Shown here one piece after another: positions 38,737-48,300 of a stretch of DNA of 64,000 nucleotides. The first letter of the stretch is position 1. Each line of letters starts with the position of its first letter. A program made the translations under genes and the position numbers. The notes below the pieces were generated by a model. That model did no database searches, was not told where the DNA came from, and was given only the letters and a program-made list of their open reading frames with translations. This DNA is from Bifidobacterium imperatoris (GTDB taxonomy: Bacteria > Actinomycetota > Actinomycetes > Actinomycetales > Bifidobacteriaceae), in NCBI RefSeq assembly GCF_002860405.1, contig NZ_NMWV01000005.1, forward strand, positions 62,001-126,000, written 5' to 3'.

Positions 38737-39288
38737 ATGACGTTGGAAATATTGGATTGGCGCGACGGCGATTTGCTGGCCAAGCCGGTGTTTGACAAGC
38801 TGAACGCATTAGTGGCGGCTGGGGTGCCGGAGAGCAAGATTCTGGGTGTAACCATCAACACGGATGAGGAATCAGACACGGACCTATGGTGCCCGAAGTA
38901 TGGTATTCCATTCGCCATCACCGGCAACGTCGTGGTGGTGCACACGCATAAGACCCGTAAAGCGCCGCCTGAGTTCGCGGCAGCATTTGTAACGGCTGAT
39001 ACGCGCGCCGATTTGAACGGTGTGGTCAAGCACACGTTGGAGGTGTCCAAGGTGAGCTTCGCTCCAATCGATGCCGCGGTGGAGGCCACTGGTATGGAAT
39101 CCGGTGGCATGTCGCCGATTGGTTTGCCGGATGGCTGGCCGCTGTTGGTCGATCAGCACATTCTTTCGATTCCGAAGCTGTACCTGGGTTCCGGTATCCG
39201 CCCATCCAAGCTTGTAGTGGACGGCTCGATTTTCGCTGATATTCCCGGTGTGCAGTTCGTCTCTGCGCTTGGCAAGCCGCGCGGCTGA
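38737..39288 (+). CDS. YbaK/ProX-type tRNA-editing domain protein
   Basis: A 183-residue stand-alone YbaK/EbsC-like domain. This family hydrolyses mis-charged tRNAs such as Cys- or Ala-tRNA-Pro in trans. The conserved GMESGGMSPIGLP stretch and the Lys in LEVSKVSFAP are family signatures; LVDQHILSIPKLYLGSG completes the fold. The ATG at 38737 follows GAGGGGG. The usual substrate for this subgroup is uncertain. Confidence 0.88.
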   Translation: MTLEILDWRDGDLLAKPVFDKLNALVAAGVPESKILGVTINTDEESDTDLWCPKYGIPFAITGNVVVVHTHKTRKAPPEFAAAFVTADTRADLNGVVKHTLEVSKVSFAPIDAAVEATGMESGGMSPIGLPDGWPLLVDQHILSIPKLYLGSGIRPSKLVVDGSIFADIPGVQFVSALGKPRG

Positions 39289-39428
39289 GATAAAGAGAAG
39301 ATAGTCACACTATAGCTATGGTGAATTGCATAGCGTTTGTCACAGTATCGATGTGAACGTTCACGATTATTGACGTTGCACGTGCTGACGAATTTTGTCT
39401 CACATTATGAACGCCATTCGTCCGATGG

Positions 39429-39460
39429 GTGTTATTTCGGTAACACAATGCGGTTATACT
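39429..39460 (+). promoter_or_regulatory. Promoter and possible operator of the glutamate-type ABC operon
   Basis: TATACT at 39455-39460 lies 8 bases before the first ATG. The inverted repeat GTGTTA-TTTCGG-TAACAC (39429-39446) covers the -35 position (39432-39437) with a 17-base spacer to the -10, a natural place for a repressor or regulator to bind. Confidence 0.55.
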
Positions 39461-39468
39461 GACCGCTT

Positions 39469-40269
39469 ATGTCAGAGAAACAAGAAGAAACGCGCCCTGT
39501 GACACCGCTGGTGCCGGGCAATGAACCTGCAGGACGACCGCTGGTCGAACTGACTCATGTGGAGAAGCACTTCGGCGATCTCCATGTCCTGAAAGACATC
39601 AATCTCACTGTGACCAAGGGTGAGGTGCTTGTGGTGGTCGGACCTTCCGGCTCCGGTAAGTCCACGATGTGCCGCACCATCAACCGTCTGGAAACCATTG
39701 ATTCCGGCGATATTCGTATCGACGGCAAGCCGTTGCCTCAGGAAGGCAAGGAGCTCGCCAGCCTGCGCGCTGAAGTGGGCATGGTGTTCCAGTCCTTCAA
39801 CCTGTTTGCCAACAAGACGATTCTTGAGAATGTGACCCTTGCCCCAATCAAGGTGCGTCACATGGATAAGAAGGAAGCCGAGCGCCTTGCTATGGACCTG
39901 CTCGACCGCGTTGGCGTGGCCAGCCAGGCCAACAAGATGCCGTCTCAACTGTCCGGTGGTCAGCAGCAGCGTGTGGCCATCGCCCGTGCACTCGCCATGC
40001 GTCCGAAGGTGATGCTGTTCGACGAGCCGACCTCCGCACTCGACCCGGAAATGGTGAACGAAGTGCTTGACGTTATGGTCGAGCTCGCTCACGAAGGCAT
40101 GACGATGATCTGCGTGACCCACGAGATGGGCTTTGCCCGCAAGGCCGCCGACCGTATCGTGTTCATGGCCAACGGCCAGATCTTGGAGGAAAACACTCCG
40201 GACGAGTTCTTCGAACATCCGAAGACCGACCGTGCCAAGGACTTCCTCTCGAAGATTCTCACCCACTGA
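39469..40269 (+). CDS. gluA: Polar amino-acid ABC transporter, ATPase (GluA-type)
   Basis: A 266-residue ABC ATPase of the polar-amino-acid group. Walker [11 protein letters not shown]-loop [13 protein letters not shown], signature [15 protein letters not shown] and Walker [15 protein letters not shown] are all intact. The order ATPase, binding protein, permease, permease is that of gluABCD of Corynebacterium, a glutamate importer. Specificity is inferred from order and similarity only. The start lies 8 bases after a -10-like box. Confidence 0.88.
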   Translation: MSEKQEETRPVTPLVPGNEPAGRPLVELTHVEKHFGDLHVLKDINLTVTKGEVLVVVGPSGSGKSTMCRTINRLETIDSGDIRIDGKPLPQEGKELASLRAEVGMVFQSFNLFANKTILENVTLAPIKVRHMDKKEAERLAMDLLDRVGVASQANKMPSQLSGGQQQRVAIARALAMRPKVMLFDEPTSALDPEMVNEVLDVMVELAHEGMTMICVTHEMGFARKAADRIVFMANGQILEENTPDEFFEHPKTDRAKDFLSKILTH

Positions 40270-40283
40270 AAGAGGGTGCACGC

Positions 40284-41123
40284 ATGACATTGAGCAAACG
40301 ATTCAAGCGCACAGCCGGGCGCATTATCGCGGCTGCCTGCGCTTTGGCCTGCACCATGTCCTTGGCGGCATGCGGGCAGGACGAAGCCGGCAAAATCCGC
40401 ATCGGCATCAAATTCGACCAGCCGGGTCTGGGCTTCAAGAAGTCCGGCACGTATGTGGGCTTCGACGTGGACGTGGCCAAATACATCGCTAAAAAGCTCG
40501 GCTACTCCGAGGATGAGATCATCTGGAAGGAAGCCCCTTCCAAGCAGCGTGAAGCCATGCTGCAAAACGGCGACGTGGATATGATTCTCGCCACCTACTC
40601 CATTACGGACGAGCGTAAGAAGGCCGTCTCCTTCGCGGGCCCATACTTTGTGGCCGGCCAGGATCTTTTGGTGCGCAAGGACGATCAGTCCATCAACGGC
40701 CCGGAAGATTTGAATGGTAAGCGCCTATGCTCCGTGACCGGTTCCACCTCGGCGGCAACCGTCAAGGAGAAGTTCGCTTCCGAAGTGCAGCTTATGGAAC
40801 AGCCCGGCTACGCCGAATGCGCTACTGCACTGTTCTCCGGCATTGTGGACGCTGTGACCACCGATGACATCATTCTCGCAGGTCTCGCCTCCGCTTCCCG
40901 TGGCAAGCTGCGTGTGGTCGGCAAGCCGTTCACTCAGGAATACTATGGCGTGGGCATCAAGAAGGGCGATACGCAATTCGCCACCAAGATCAACAACGCC
41001 ATCGTGGACATGATTCAGGACGGTTCATGGGAGAACGCCATCAGCGACAACACCAAGGGCACCAATTACACGCCTGACGTGCGCTACAACCCGCCCACTC
41101 CGGATGAGGGGGAGATCAACTGA
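40284..41123 (+). CDS. gluB: Polar amino-acid ABC transporter, substrate-binding lipoprotein (GluB-type)
   Basis: A 279-residue family-3 binding protein. Lipobox LAAC with acylated Cys30 after a basic N-terminus and hydrophobic stretch; then FDVDVAKYIAKKLGY, DVDMILATYSITDERKK and VDAVTTDDIILAGL motifs typical of glutamate/glutamine binding proteins. It starts 14 bases after gluA and shares one base with the permease gene after it (TGATG). Confidence 0.88.
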   Translation: MTLSKRFKRTAGRIIAAACALACTMSLAACGQDEAGKIRIGIKFDQPGLGFKKSGTYVGFDVDVAKYIAKKLGYSEDEIIWKEAPSKQREAMLQNGDVDMILATYSITDERKKAVSFAGPYFVAGQDLLVRKDDQSINGPEDLNGKRLCSVTGSTSAATVKEKFASEVQLMEQPGYAECATALFSGIVDAVTTDDIILAGLASASRGKLRVVGKPFTQEYYGVGIKKGDTQFATKINNAIVDMIQDGSWENAISDNTKGTNYTPDVRYNPPTPDEGEIN

Positions 41124-41800
41124 TGAACGGATTCCTGGAACTATTCTCCCAGTATGATGTGCTGGGCGCCTTCCTGGTCAACATCGAACTGACCTTGTGG
41201 AGCGCGCTGTTCTCCCTGATCCTCGGCGTCATCCTCGTAGTGATGCGCATCTCGCCGATTTCTTCGCTGCGAGCTGTGGCTGGTGCCTATGTGGAACTGT
41301 TCAAGAACCTGCCGTTGACCATCATCATGGTGTTCATGGTGCTCGGCGCTTACGCTCAGTTGAAGCTCAGCTTCTCCGACACCTTCGCCACGAACTTCTT
41401 CTGGCTGGCCGTAACCGGTTTGAGCCTCTACACCGCAGCGTTCGTGTGCGAATCCTTGCGCTCCGGCATCAACACCGTGCCGCTTGGCCAAGCCGAAGCC
41501 GCACGCGCGCTGGGCTTGGGCTTCATGCAGTCCGCCACCGAAATCATTCTGCCGCAGGCCTTCCGCGGTTCCGTAGCGCCGCTCGGCAACACGCTGATTG
41601 CATTGCTGAAGAACTCCACCGTGGCCGCAGCAGCATCGGTTTCCACTGAAACTTCATCGCTGATGAGCCAGATGATTGAATTCCGTCCGGATGTGATTAT
41701 CCAGATCTTCCTGATCTTCGCATTCGGCTATGTGATTCTGATCATTCCGATTGGCATGCTCACCACGTACCTGTCTAACAAGCTCGCTGTGAGGAGGTGA
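41123..41800 (+). CDS. gluC: Polar amino-acid ABC transporter permease (GluC-type)
   Basis: A 225-residue inner-membrane permease with about five helices. The coupling loop reads GQAEAARALGLGFMQSATEIILPQA, the EAA motif of the HisM family. Its start codon overlaps the gluB stop. Confidence 0.88.
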   Translation: MNGFLELFSQYDVLGAFLVNIELTLWSALFSLILGVILVVMRISPISSLRAVAGAYVELFKNLPLTIIMVFMVLGAYAQLKLSFSDTFATNFFWLAVTGLSLYTAAFVCESLRSGINTVPLGQAEAARALGLGFMQSATEIILPQAFRGSVAPLGNTLIALLKNSTVAAAASVSTETSSLMSQMIEFRPDVIIQIFLIFAFGYVILIIPIGMLTTYLSNKLAVRR

Positions 41801-41804
41801 CATC

Positions 41805-43004
41805 ATGGCAGATACTTCGAATTCCGTATTGTTCGACGCTCCTGGTCCCAAGGGCCGCCGCACCATCCGCATTGTCAACTGGCTGGCCGGTTTCGCGTTC
41901 GCCGTGGTGCTCGTCCTGATTCTGATGCGCTTGCACAATCCGCCGGACGGTGAAAATCAGCTGAGCTGGGAGCTGTGGAAACCCGCACTCGAGCGAGAAG
42001 CATGGACCGATTTCTACCTGCCTGGCCTGTGGATGACCATCAAGGCCACCGTACTCGCAGTGATTGGTGCTGTGGCATTCGGTCTGGTGTTCGGCGTCGG
42101 CCGACTGCTGCCGAACCCTCTGCTGCGCGGTGTTTCCGCGGTTATCGTCGAGTTCTGCCGTGCTGTGCCGGTGCTGTTGCTCATGATTTTCTTCTGGCGC
42201 TGGTTCGCTTTCGCCGGCCTGCCCAGCCCCTCCTACTGGGCTGTGGTGCTGGCCTTGGTGCTCTATAACGGTTCCGTGGTTGCCGAGCTGGTGCGCTCCG
42301 GCGTTGGCAATCTGCCGGGCGGTCAGCGTGAGGCTTCTCTTGCCTTGGGTCTGACTGAAACCCAGTCGCTGATGGAAATTGAAGTGCCGCAGGCCGTCTA
42401 CGCCATGCTGCCGGCAGCTGTCACTCAGCTGGTCGTGGTGCTGAAGGATACCGCATTGGGTTCCATCATCATGTACACCGATCTGCTACAGGAATCTCGC
42501 CGACTTGGCTCGATGTACTTCAATATTCTGCAGACGCTGGTCATGGCTGCGGTGGTTTACTTCATCGCCTGCTGGCTGCTCTCCAGGCTTGCCGAATGGC
42601 TGCCTGAGCGTATGCAGCAGCGTACAGCAGCGCCGGCCGAACCTGAGCCGGTCGCGCCGATTGCTGCTGGTGACGCTTCCAACGTGAACCAGATTGCAGT
42701 GGCCAAGGAAGTCGAAGAGCTGCCGCTGGGCGGTACGCCGCGTAAGTACCACGTACACCACCGTGGCACCAACGCTTCGATTCGCAACTGGCGTAGGACC
42801 AAGTATGAGCAGGGCTATGACGTGACTCATCCGGAGTCGGAAGCCAAGCGTGAGCGTGAGAACGGCAAGCCGGCAAGTCCCAAGACCAATGATCCGAAGC
42901 TATCCTCGAACGAGCATGAGCAATCCGATCACGGTACCGTGTTCAAGCACGGCAACGACATCGGCAAAGGTCATGTGAAATTCGGAGGCAAGCCGAAGAT
43001 CTGA
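41805..43004 (+). CDS. gluD: Polar amino-acid ABC transporter permease (GluD-type) with long C-terminal tail
   Basis: A 399-residue permease. An N-terminal helix and about five more form the HisM-family domain with the EAA loop GQREASLALGLTETQSLMEIEVPQA. After about residue 270 comes an unusual hydrophilic tail of roughly 125 residues, rich in His, Lys, Asn and Pro (KYHVHHRGT, HEQSDHGTVFKHGN). Most permeases of this family end soon after the last helix. It starts 4 bases after gluC. Confidence 0.87.
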   Translation: MADTSNSVLFDAPGPKGRRTIRIVNWLAGFAFAVVLVLILMRLHNPPDGENQLSWELWKPALEREAWTDFYLPGLWMTIKATVLAVIGAVAFGLVFGVGRLLPNPLLRGVSAVIVEFCRAVPVLLLMIFFWRWFAFAGLPSPSYWAVVLALVLYNGSVVAELVRSGVGNLPGGQREASLALGLTETQSLMEIEVPQAVYAMLPAAVTQLVVVLKDTALGSIIMYTDLLQESRRLGSMYFNILQTLVMAAVVYFIACWLLSRLAEWLPERMQQRTAAPAEPEPVAPIAAGDASNVNQIAVAKEVEELPLGGTPRKYHVHHRGTNASIRNWRRTKYEQGYDVTHPESEAKRERENGKPASPKTNDPKLSSNEHEQSDHGTVFKHGNDIGKGHVKFGGKPKI

Positions 43005-43085
43005 TTGGCTGCTCCTCGCTAATCCGTGGCTAAGGTGGCACGAAGAGTTCACCGAGTGTTCTACCGAGCCTGAAGCTACGTAGCC

Positions 43086-43143
43086 AAACGGAGGATAGGT
43101 TGGAACGTATGAAGACGTTCCGGAACCTATCCTCCGTTTTTGC
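43086..43143 (+). terminator. Terminator-like hairpin overlapping the next gene's start
   Basis: A 16-base arm (43086-43101) pairs with 43124-43139, continued by GGAACG/CGTTCC around an 8-base loop, and followed by a T run (43137-43141). It would end the gluABCD transcript. The GGAGG ribosome site of the phosphatase gene lies in the left arm and its ATG (43109) in the loop. Confidence 0.85.
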
Positions 43144-44611
43144 TATCGCCGTATGTCTGCCGCTGGCATTGGCAGCGGCACCCGTTACCGCGCAAGCTGA
43201 CCAGTTGCCTAATCCTGATTGGGTCGCCCTGCTTTCCGACTATGAGAAAAACTATTGGCAGGCTCCTGTGGATGCCGAACATGGCGGCAAAGTGCTGGAT
43301 GCCAAAACCATGAAGCTTGATGAAGATTTGGCGGTCGAAATCAATCATTTGGGTGCTGAGAATGCCGATAAGAACGGACTGACGGCCCAGCGTAAACGCG
43401 CGCTGATCGACTCGGATCTATACGGCGAGGAGACGCTGCCGGATGCGCTCGGCCCCGTGCTCGGCCGATACATGCGCGAAGGATTCAAACAAGGCAAACT
43501 GAATCAGATTTCTGACCTGTTCAAATTCAATGTGGCCTCCACCTTCCAATCCAAGCGCGCGGCCATGCACCCGAGGCCGTATTTGGACCGTTCGCAAAGC
43601 ACGTTGGGCGGCACCAATGATTTGGCTGGTCTACCGTCCACGCTTGATATCAAAGAATCACCATCATGGCTGGAGCATATTCCCGGTTACTCCACGTTGC
43701 AAAAGAACAGCTCCTACCCGTCCGGGCATACGACAGGCGCATATTCGTGGGGTATAGCACTCGCCGGCATATTGCCGGAGCTTGCGCCACAAATCATGGC
43801 GCGTACTTCGGAAGCCGGCAACAATCGCATCGTGCTCGGCGTGCATTATCCGCTTGACATCATGGGCGGCCGCATTGGCGCTTCGGCACAAAACGGCCAG
43901 TATTGGCATAACGAGTTCGCCTCTTCGATTGTGCCCGCGGCCCGCCAGCTGCGCGATTATCTAACCGAACGCTGCAAAGCCGACCATCATGGCGATACGC
44001 TCACCGAATGCATCTCCAATGTGAAAGCCAACTCAACGGCCGGTTATACCAATGATTTCCTGGATCCTGTGGCTACCGAGCCGGTGAAAGATCAAGCTTC
44101 GGCGGTACGTGTCTACACCGCACGTATGACCTACACTTTCCCGCAAGTCAAAGCACAGGCCGGCGCTGAGTTCAAAGCTCCTCGAGGTGCAGCAGACGTG
44201 CTGCGGCTCGCTTACCCACAGCTGCATGTCGATCAGCGCAATGCGATTTTGAAAGCCACTGCAATTGATTCAGGCTATCCGTTATGGGAGTCTTCAGAGG
44301 GCTGGCAGCGCATCAACTGGGCCAAAGCGTTATGTGCGCGAGTGACGCTCAACACGAACGGTGATGTGGTCAAAGTGGAAACCGCGGATCAGGTAGCTCT
44401 TTCCGGTCCGAGTGTGATCAGCGCGCAATATGCGGATAAAGGCAATCATCCAGCCTCCGATGTGGCGGCAGGGCAGAACAGCACTGAAGCGGCCGGACCG
44501 GACCTCGCTGTGCTGCATGCCGCTCAACAGCCGGCGTTGACTGCGGTGATTGTAGGCACAGTGGCGGCTCTGCTCGTTGGTTTTCTGCTCCGCGTACGCC
44601 GTAAGCGGTAA
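43100..44611 (+). CDS. Secreted PAP2-type acid phosphatase, membrane-anchored
   Basis: A 503-residue protein. A signal peptide (about 4-33) leads to a class A acid-phosphatase/PAP2 domain with all three motifs: K-x6-RP (KRAAMHPRP), PSGH (SYPSGHTTGA) and R-x5-H-x3-D (NRIVLGVHYPLD). The C-terminus is a membrane helix plus RVRRKR. It likely removes phosphate from extracellular esters or lipid phosphates. Starts TTG 43100 (five bases after GGAGG) and ATG 43109 are both inside a terminator-like hairpin. ppk2 follows, suggesting a shared link to phosphate metabolism. Confidence 0.88.
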   Translation: MERMKTFRNLSSVFAIAVCLPLALAAAPVTAQADQLPNPDWVALLSDYEKNYWQAPVDAEHGGKVLDAKTMKLDEDLAVEINHLGAENADKNGLTAQRKRALIDSDLYGEETLPDALGPVLGRYMREGFKQGKLNQISDLFKFNVASTFQSKRAAMHPRPYLDRSQSTLGGTNDLAGLPSTLDIKESPSWLEHIPGYSTLQKNSSYPSGHTTGAYSWGIALAGILPELAPQIMARTSEAGNNRIVLGVHYPLDIMGGRIGASAQNGQYWHNEFASSIVPAARQLRDYLTERCKADHHGDTLTECISNVKANSTAGYTNDFLDPVATEPVKDQASAVRVYTARMTYTFPQVKAQAGAEFKAPRGAADVLRLAYPQLHVDQRNAILKATAIDSGYPLWESSEGWQRINWAKALCARVTLNTNGDVVKVETADQVALSGPSVISAQYADKGNHPASDVAAGQNSTEAAGPDLAVLHAAQQPALTAVIVGTVAALLVGFLLRVRRKR

Positions 44612-44659
44612 TAGTCGATTACTCGATGAAATGCAGTATGCGGACGTACAATCAAAGGC

Positions 44660-45670
44660 ATGGTCAAGGAAGACAAGAAATCAGGCAAGTCCGTTAAAGC
44701 CGGCAAGCAAGGCAAGCAGATTGATAAAGCGCTCAAACTTGCCGAAGACCGGATCGGCATGATCGAGGAAAGCGCCACGTTGGCGGAACGAATGGCGAAC
44801 GCAGCCAAAGCCAGCGAATTATTGAGCGCGGTATGGTCACTGCCGCCTGCACAACGATTGCTATTCCATCACGGTGTGAATGTGACCGATATCGACGGTG
44901 ACTCCACGCCGGGATTCGATGGCGACAAATTCGACGGCGAACGATTCATTGATTTGAGCTCTTCCGAAATCGCCCGTTACCAACGTCTGATGTACGCCAA
45001 TGGTGTCAAAGGCTCGCCGCGCAGACTGCTCATCGTGCTGCAAGGCATGGATGCATCCGGCAAAGGCGGCATTGTGCGCCATGTGTTCCGGCAAGGCGAC
45101 CCAATGGGCATTCACTACCACGGTTTCGGCAAGCCCACCGAAGAGGAATTGAATCACGGATTCCTCTGGCGTGTGGAGCGTGAGCTGCCTCAACCGGGCT
45201 GGATTGGCATATTCGACCGGTCCCACTATGAAGACATCGTGATGCCGCATGTCTATGGCACATATCCGGAAGACGTATGGCGAGCCCGATACGACATGAT
45301 TAACGAATTCGAACGGGATTTAGCGGTTTCCGGTTGCGCGATTCTCAAAATATTCCTGGTGGTGAGCCGAGAAGAGCAGAAGCAACATTTCTTGGGCCGT
45401 TTGACCGACCCAACGAAATACTGGAAATTCGACGTTTCCGATGTGAATGCTCGTGAACGCTGGGATGATTACATGGCCGCGTGGCAGGAAGTATTCGAGA
45501 AGACCAGCACTCCGGCAGCGCCCTGGTATCTGGTGCCTGCGGATAATCGCTGGTATTCAAGAGCTGTGGTATCCGAACTGTTGCGCACCACGTTGAAGAA
45601 TATGAACATGACTTGGCCGCCGCTTGAGCCCGGAGTAAATCCAGAAGACGTACGCCGGCAGCTAGACTAG
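44660..45670 (+). CDS. ppk2: Polyphosphate kinase 2 family protein
   Basis: A 336-residue PPK2. Walker A GMDASGKGG lies at 129-137 and Walker B-like FDRSHYED follows; both are family signatures, as is the lid region with KYWKFDVSDVNARERWDDY. PPK2 enzymes move phosphate between polyphosphate and nucleotides; this short single-domain form could be class I, II or III, and I cannot tell which nucleotide it prefers. The ATG at 44660 is seven bases after TACAAT and lacks a good ribosome site, so a leaderless message is possible. Confidence 0.92.
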   Translation: MVKEDKKSGKSVKAGKQGKQIDKALKLAEDRIGMIEESATLAERMANAAKASELLSAVWSLPPAQRLLFHHGVNVTDIDGDSTPGFDGDKFDGERFIDLSSSEIARYQRLMYANGVKGSPRRLLIVLQGMDASGKGGIVRHVFRQGDPMGIHYHGFGKPTEEELNHGFLWRVERELPQPGWIGIFDRSHYEDIVMPHVYGTYPEDVWRARYDMINEFERDLAVSGCAILKIFLVVSREEQKQHFLGRLTDPTKYWKFDVSDVNARERWDDYMAAWQEVFEKTSTPAAPWYLVPADNRWYSRAVVSELLRTTLKNMNMTWPPLEPGVNPEDVRRQLD

Positions 45671-45676
45671 AGGATT

Positions 45677-48250
45677 ATGACTGACGAGAAGGAACAAGCA
45701 TACGGCTCTTTGGGGCGTTTGGCGCCTGAATGGGATGGCGACGAGCGCGAACGTAACCTTACCGCCGATGATATTTACGAGCGGTTCTTCGGCTGGGTGA
45801 CAGATGTTAAAGGCATCGAACCGTGGCCGCATCAGGAGGAGGCCATTATGGACCTCCTTGCCGGAGACCATGTGATTTTGAATACACCGACCGGTTCCGG
45901 CAAATCCCTGGTGGCGCTTGGCATGCATTTTGCCGCTTTGTGCACGGGCCGTCGTTCGTATTACACGGCTCCCATTAAGGCGCTGGTTTCGGAGAAGTTC
46001 TTCGATCTGGTTGAGGTGTTTGGCCGTGACAATGTGGGCATGATTACCGGCGACAGCCACATCAATGCGGATGCGCCGATTATCTGCTGCACCGCTGAAA
46101 TTCTGGCCAATCAGGCGTTGCGTGAAGGCACGCACGCCGATGTGGGGCTCGTAGCGATGGATGAATTCCATTACTACGGTGACCCGGAGCGTGGCTGGGC
46201 ATGGCAAGTGCCGCTTTTGACGCTGCCGCAAACCCAGTTCCTGCTGATGAGCGCCACACTCGGCAATGTGGATGCCGTGGCGGATAAGCTCGCTGATTTG
46301 AACGACACCCCGGATGTGGATGTGATTGCCGATGCGCCGCGCCCGGTGCCGTTGAGCTACGAATACACGCTCGACCCGCTTGAGAAAACCGTGGAACTCG
46401 CCTTCCGCAACGGTGAAACCCCGATTTACGTGGTGCATTTCTCTCAGGATGCCGCTCTGGAAACCGCACAGGCGCTCGCATCCACCGGCGTATCCAGCAA
46501 GGAGCAGCGCCAGGCCATTGCGGAAGCCATTAAAGGCGTGAAATTCACGACGGCATTCGGCAAGATTCTGCAACGACTGCTGCGCACCGGCGTGGGCATT
46601 CATCATGCCGGCATGTTGCCGCGATACCGCCGACTGGTCGAACAGCTCGCCCAGCAAGGCCTTCTGCCGGTAATCTGCGGCACTGATACGCTTGGTGTGG
46701 GCATTAATGTGCCGATTCATTCGGTGGTGCTGACCGCATTGACTAAGTTCGATGGCTCCAAGATGCGCAGGCTCAGGGCCCGTGAATTCCATCAGATTGC
46801 AGGACGCGCCGGCCGTATGGGCTTCGATACAGAGGGTCTGGTTATTGCCGAGGCGCCCGAATATGAGATCGAAAACCAGAAGGCCATCGCCAAGGCTGGG
46901 GGAGACCCGAAGAAACTCAAGAAGATCAAGCGCAAGAAGGCACCCGAAGGTTTTGTGACGTGGAATGAGAACACGTTCAACAAACTCATTGACGCCGAGC
47001 CGGAAACCTTGGTGCCGCATCTGAAGATCACGCATTCGATGGTTTTGAACGAAGTGGCACAAGGTGGCGATGCGCGAGCCCGCGTGGAAGACCTCATCGA
47101 CGACAGTGCACAGACACCGGAGCAGAAGGAGCATCTGCACCAGCGTGCCGACGAGATTTTCCAAACCCTGTTCGACACCGAGGTGATTGAAACCGAAGAC
47201 CGCTCGGATGGTGGCAAGGATTATTACATGACCTTGGATATGCCGGACGACTTCGCGCTCGACCAGCCGCTTTCGCCATTCCTGCTCGCTGCGTTGGAAC
47301 TTCTGGACCCCGAGTCCGAGACCTATGCGCTGGACGTGATTTCAATGGCCGAAGCCACGCTGGAAGACCCGAAGCAGGTATTGCGCGCGCAGGAACGTCA
47401 GGCTCGAGACAAGGCGCTCGCAGACATGAAGGCGGATGGTCTCGATTACGACGAACGCATGGATAAGCTGCAGGAAATCACGTATCCGAAGCCGCTGGAA
47501 GACATGCTTGAATCCGCGTTCGACCAGTACCGTCACGATGTGCCGTGGGCGAACGATTATTATCTGAGCCCGAAATCGGTGGTGCGAGACATGGTGGAAA
47601 CCGCATCCGACTTCACCGGGTACATCGCGCGTTACAACATTGCCCGTTCGGAAGGCACGCTGTTGCGCTATCTTTCCGATGCATACCGTACGCTTGCTCG
47701 CACGGTTCCACCGGAAAAGCGCGACGAACAGTTGAAGGATATTATTTCCTGGCTGCGTGTGCTCGTGCGCTCCATTGATTCCTCGCTGGTGGATGAATGG
47801 GAGAATGCGGGTGACAATGCGGACCAGTCCGAGGCGGCTGCATCCCTGGCTGCGCCCGGCAAGAAGAATCAGGTGGTGGAAGATCGCCGTGGCCTGATCG
47901 TGCTGGTGAGGAACGCACTGTTCCGCCGTGTACAGCTGATGGATTTGGATGATCCGGACAAGCTCGGTGCCCTTGACAAGGACTGGGGCTATGGCGTGCA
48001 CGAATGGGAGGATGTGCTCGACGATTACTACGACGAGCACGAGTACGTGGGCATTTCCGCCAACGCCCGCTCGCCGAAACTGTTTATGCTGGACGACAGC
48101 CATGAACAGGATGAGCATACGTGGAAGGTTCGCCAGATTATCGATGACTCCGATGGCGATCACGACTGGGCCATCGAAGGCATCGTGGATCTCGACGCCA
48201 CCCAAGACACCGGCGAAGTGGTTTTCTACGACTACAAGGTCAGTAACTGA
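45677..48250 (+). CDS. Ski2-like DEAD/DEAH-box helicase with DUF3516 C-terminus
   Basis: An 857-residue superfamily-2 helicase, probably acting on RNA. Walker A TPTGSGKS at 70-77, DEFH box at 162-165, SAT motif LLMSATLGN, and the C-terminal helicase motif QIAGRAGRMGFDTEG are intact. The last third is the DUF3516 region typical of this actinobacterial subgroup. It starts 6 bases after ppk2. It differs from HelY in length and C-terminal domain. Confidence 0.9.
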   Translation: MTDEKEQAYGSLGRLAPEWDGDERERNLTADDIYERFFGWVTDVKGIEPWPHQEEAIMDLLAGDHVILNTPTGSGKSLVALGMHFAALCTGRRSYYTAPIKALVSEKFFDLVEVFGRDNVGMITGDSHINADAPIICCTAEILANQALREGTHADVGLVAMDEFHYYGDPERGWAWQVPLLTLPQTQFLLMSATLGNVDAVADKLADLNDTPDVDVIADAPRPVPLSYEYTLDPLEKTVELAFRNGETPIYVVHFSQDAALETAQALASTGVSSKEQRQAIAEAIKGVKFTTAFGKILQRLLRTGVGIHHAGMLPRYRRLVEQLAQQGLLPVICGTDTLGVGINVPIHSVVLTALTKFDGSKMRRLRAREFHQIAGRAGRMGFDTEGLVIAEAPEYEIENQKAIAKAGGDPKKLKKIKRKKAPEGFVTWNENTFNKLIDAEPETLVPHLKITHSMVLNEVAQGGDARARVEDLIDDSAQTPEQKEHLHQRADEIFQTLFDTEVIETEDRSDGGKDYYMTLDMPDDFALDQPLSPFLLAALELLDPESETYALDVISMAEATLEDPKQVLRAQERQARDKALADMKADGLDYDERMDKLQEITYPKPLEDMLESAFDQYRHDVPWANDYYLSPKSVVRDMVETASDFTGYIARYNIARSEGTLLRYLSDAYRTLARTVPPEKRDEQLKDIISWLRVLVRSIDSSLVDEWENAGDNADQSEAAASLAAPGKKNQVVEDRRGLIVLVRNALFRRVQLMDLDDPDKLGALDKDWGYGVHEWEDVLDDYYDEHEYVGISANARSPKLFMLDDSHEQDEHTWKVRQIIDDSDGDHDWAIEGIVDLDATQDTGEVVFYDYKVSN

Positions 48251-48300
48251 GGCCGATTCAATGTCGAACGCATGTTCGAATGCTGGAGTAGTATGCAAGT

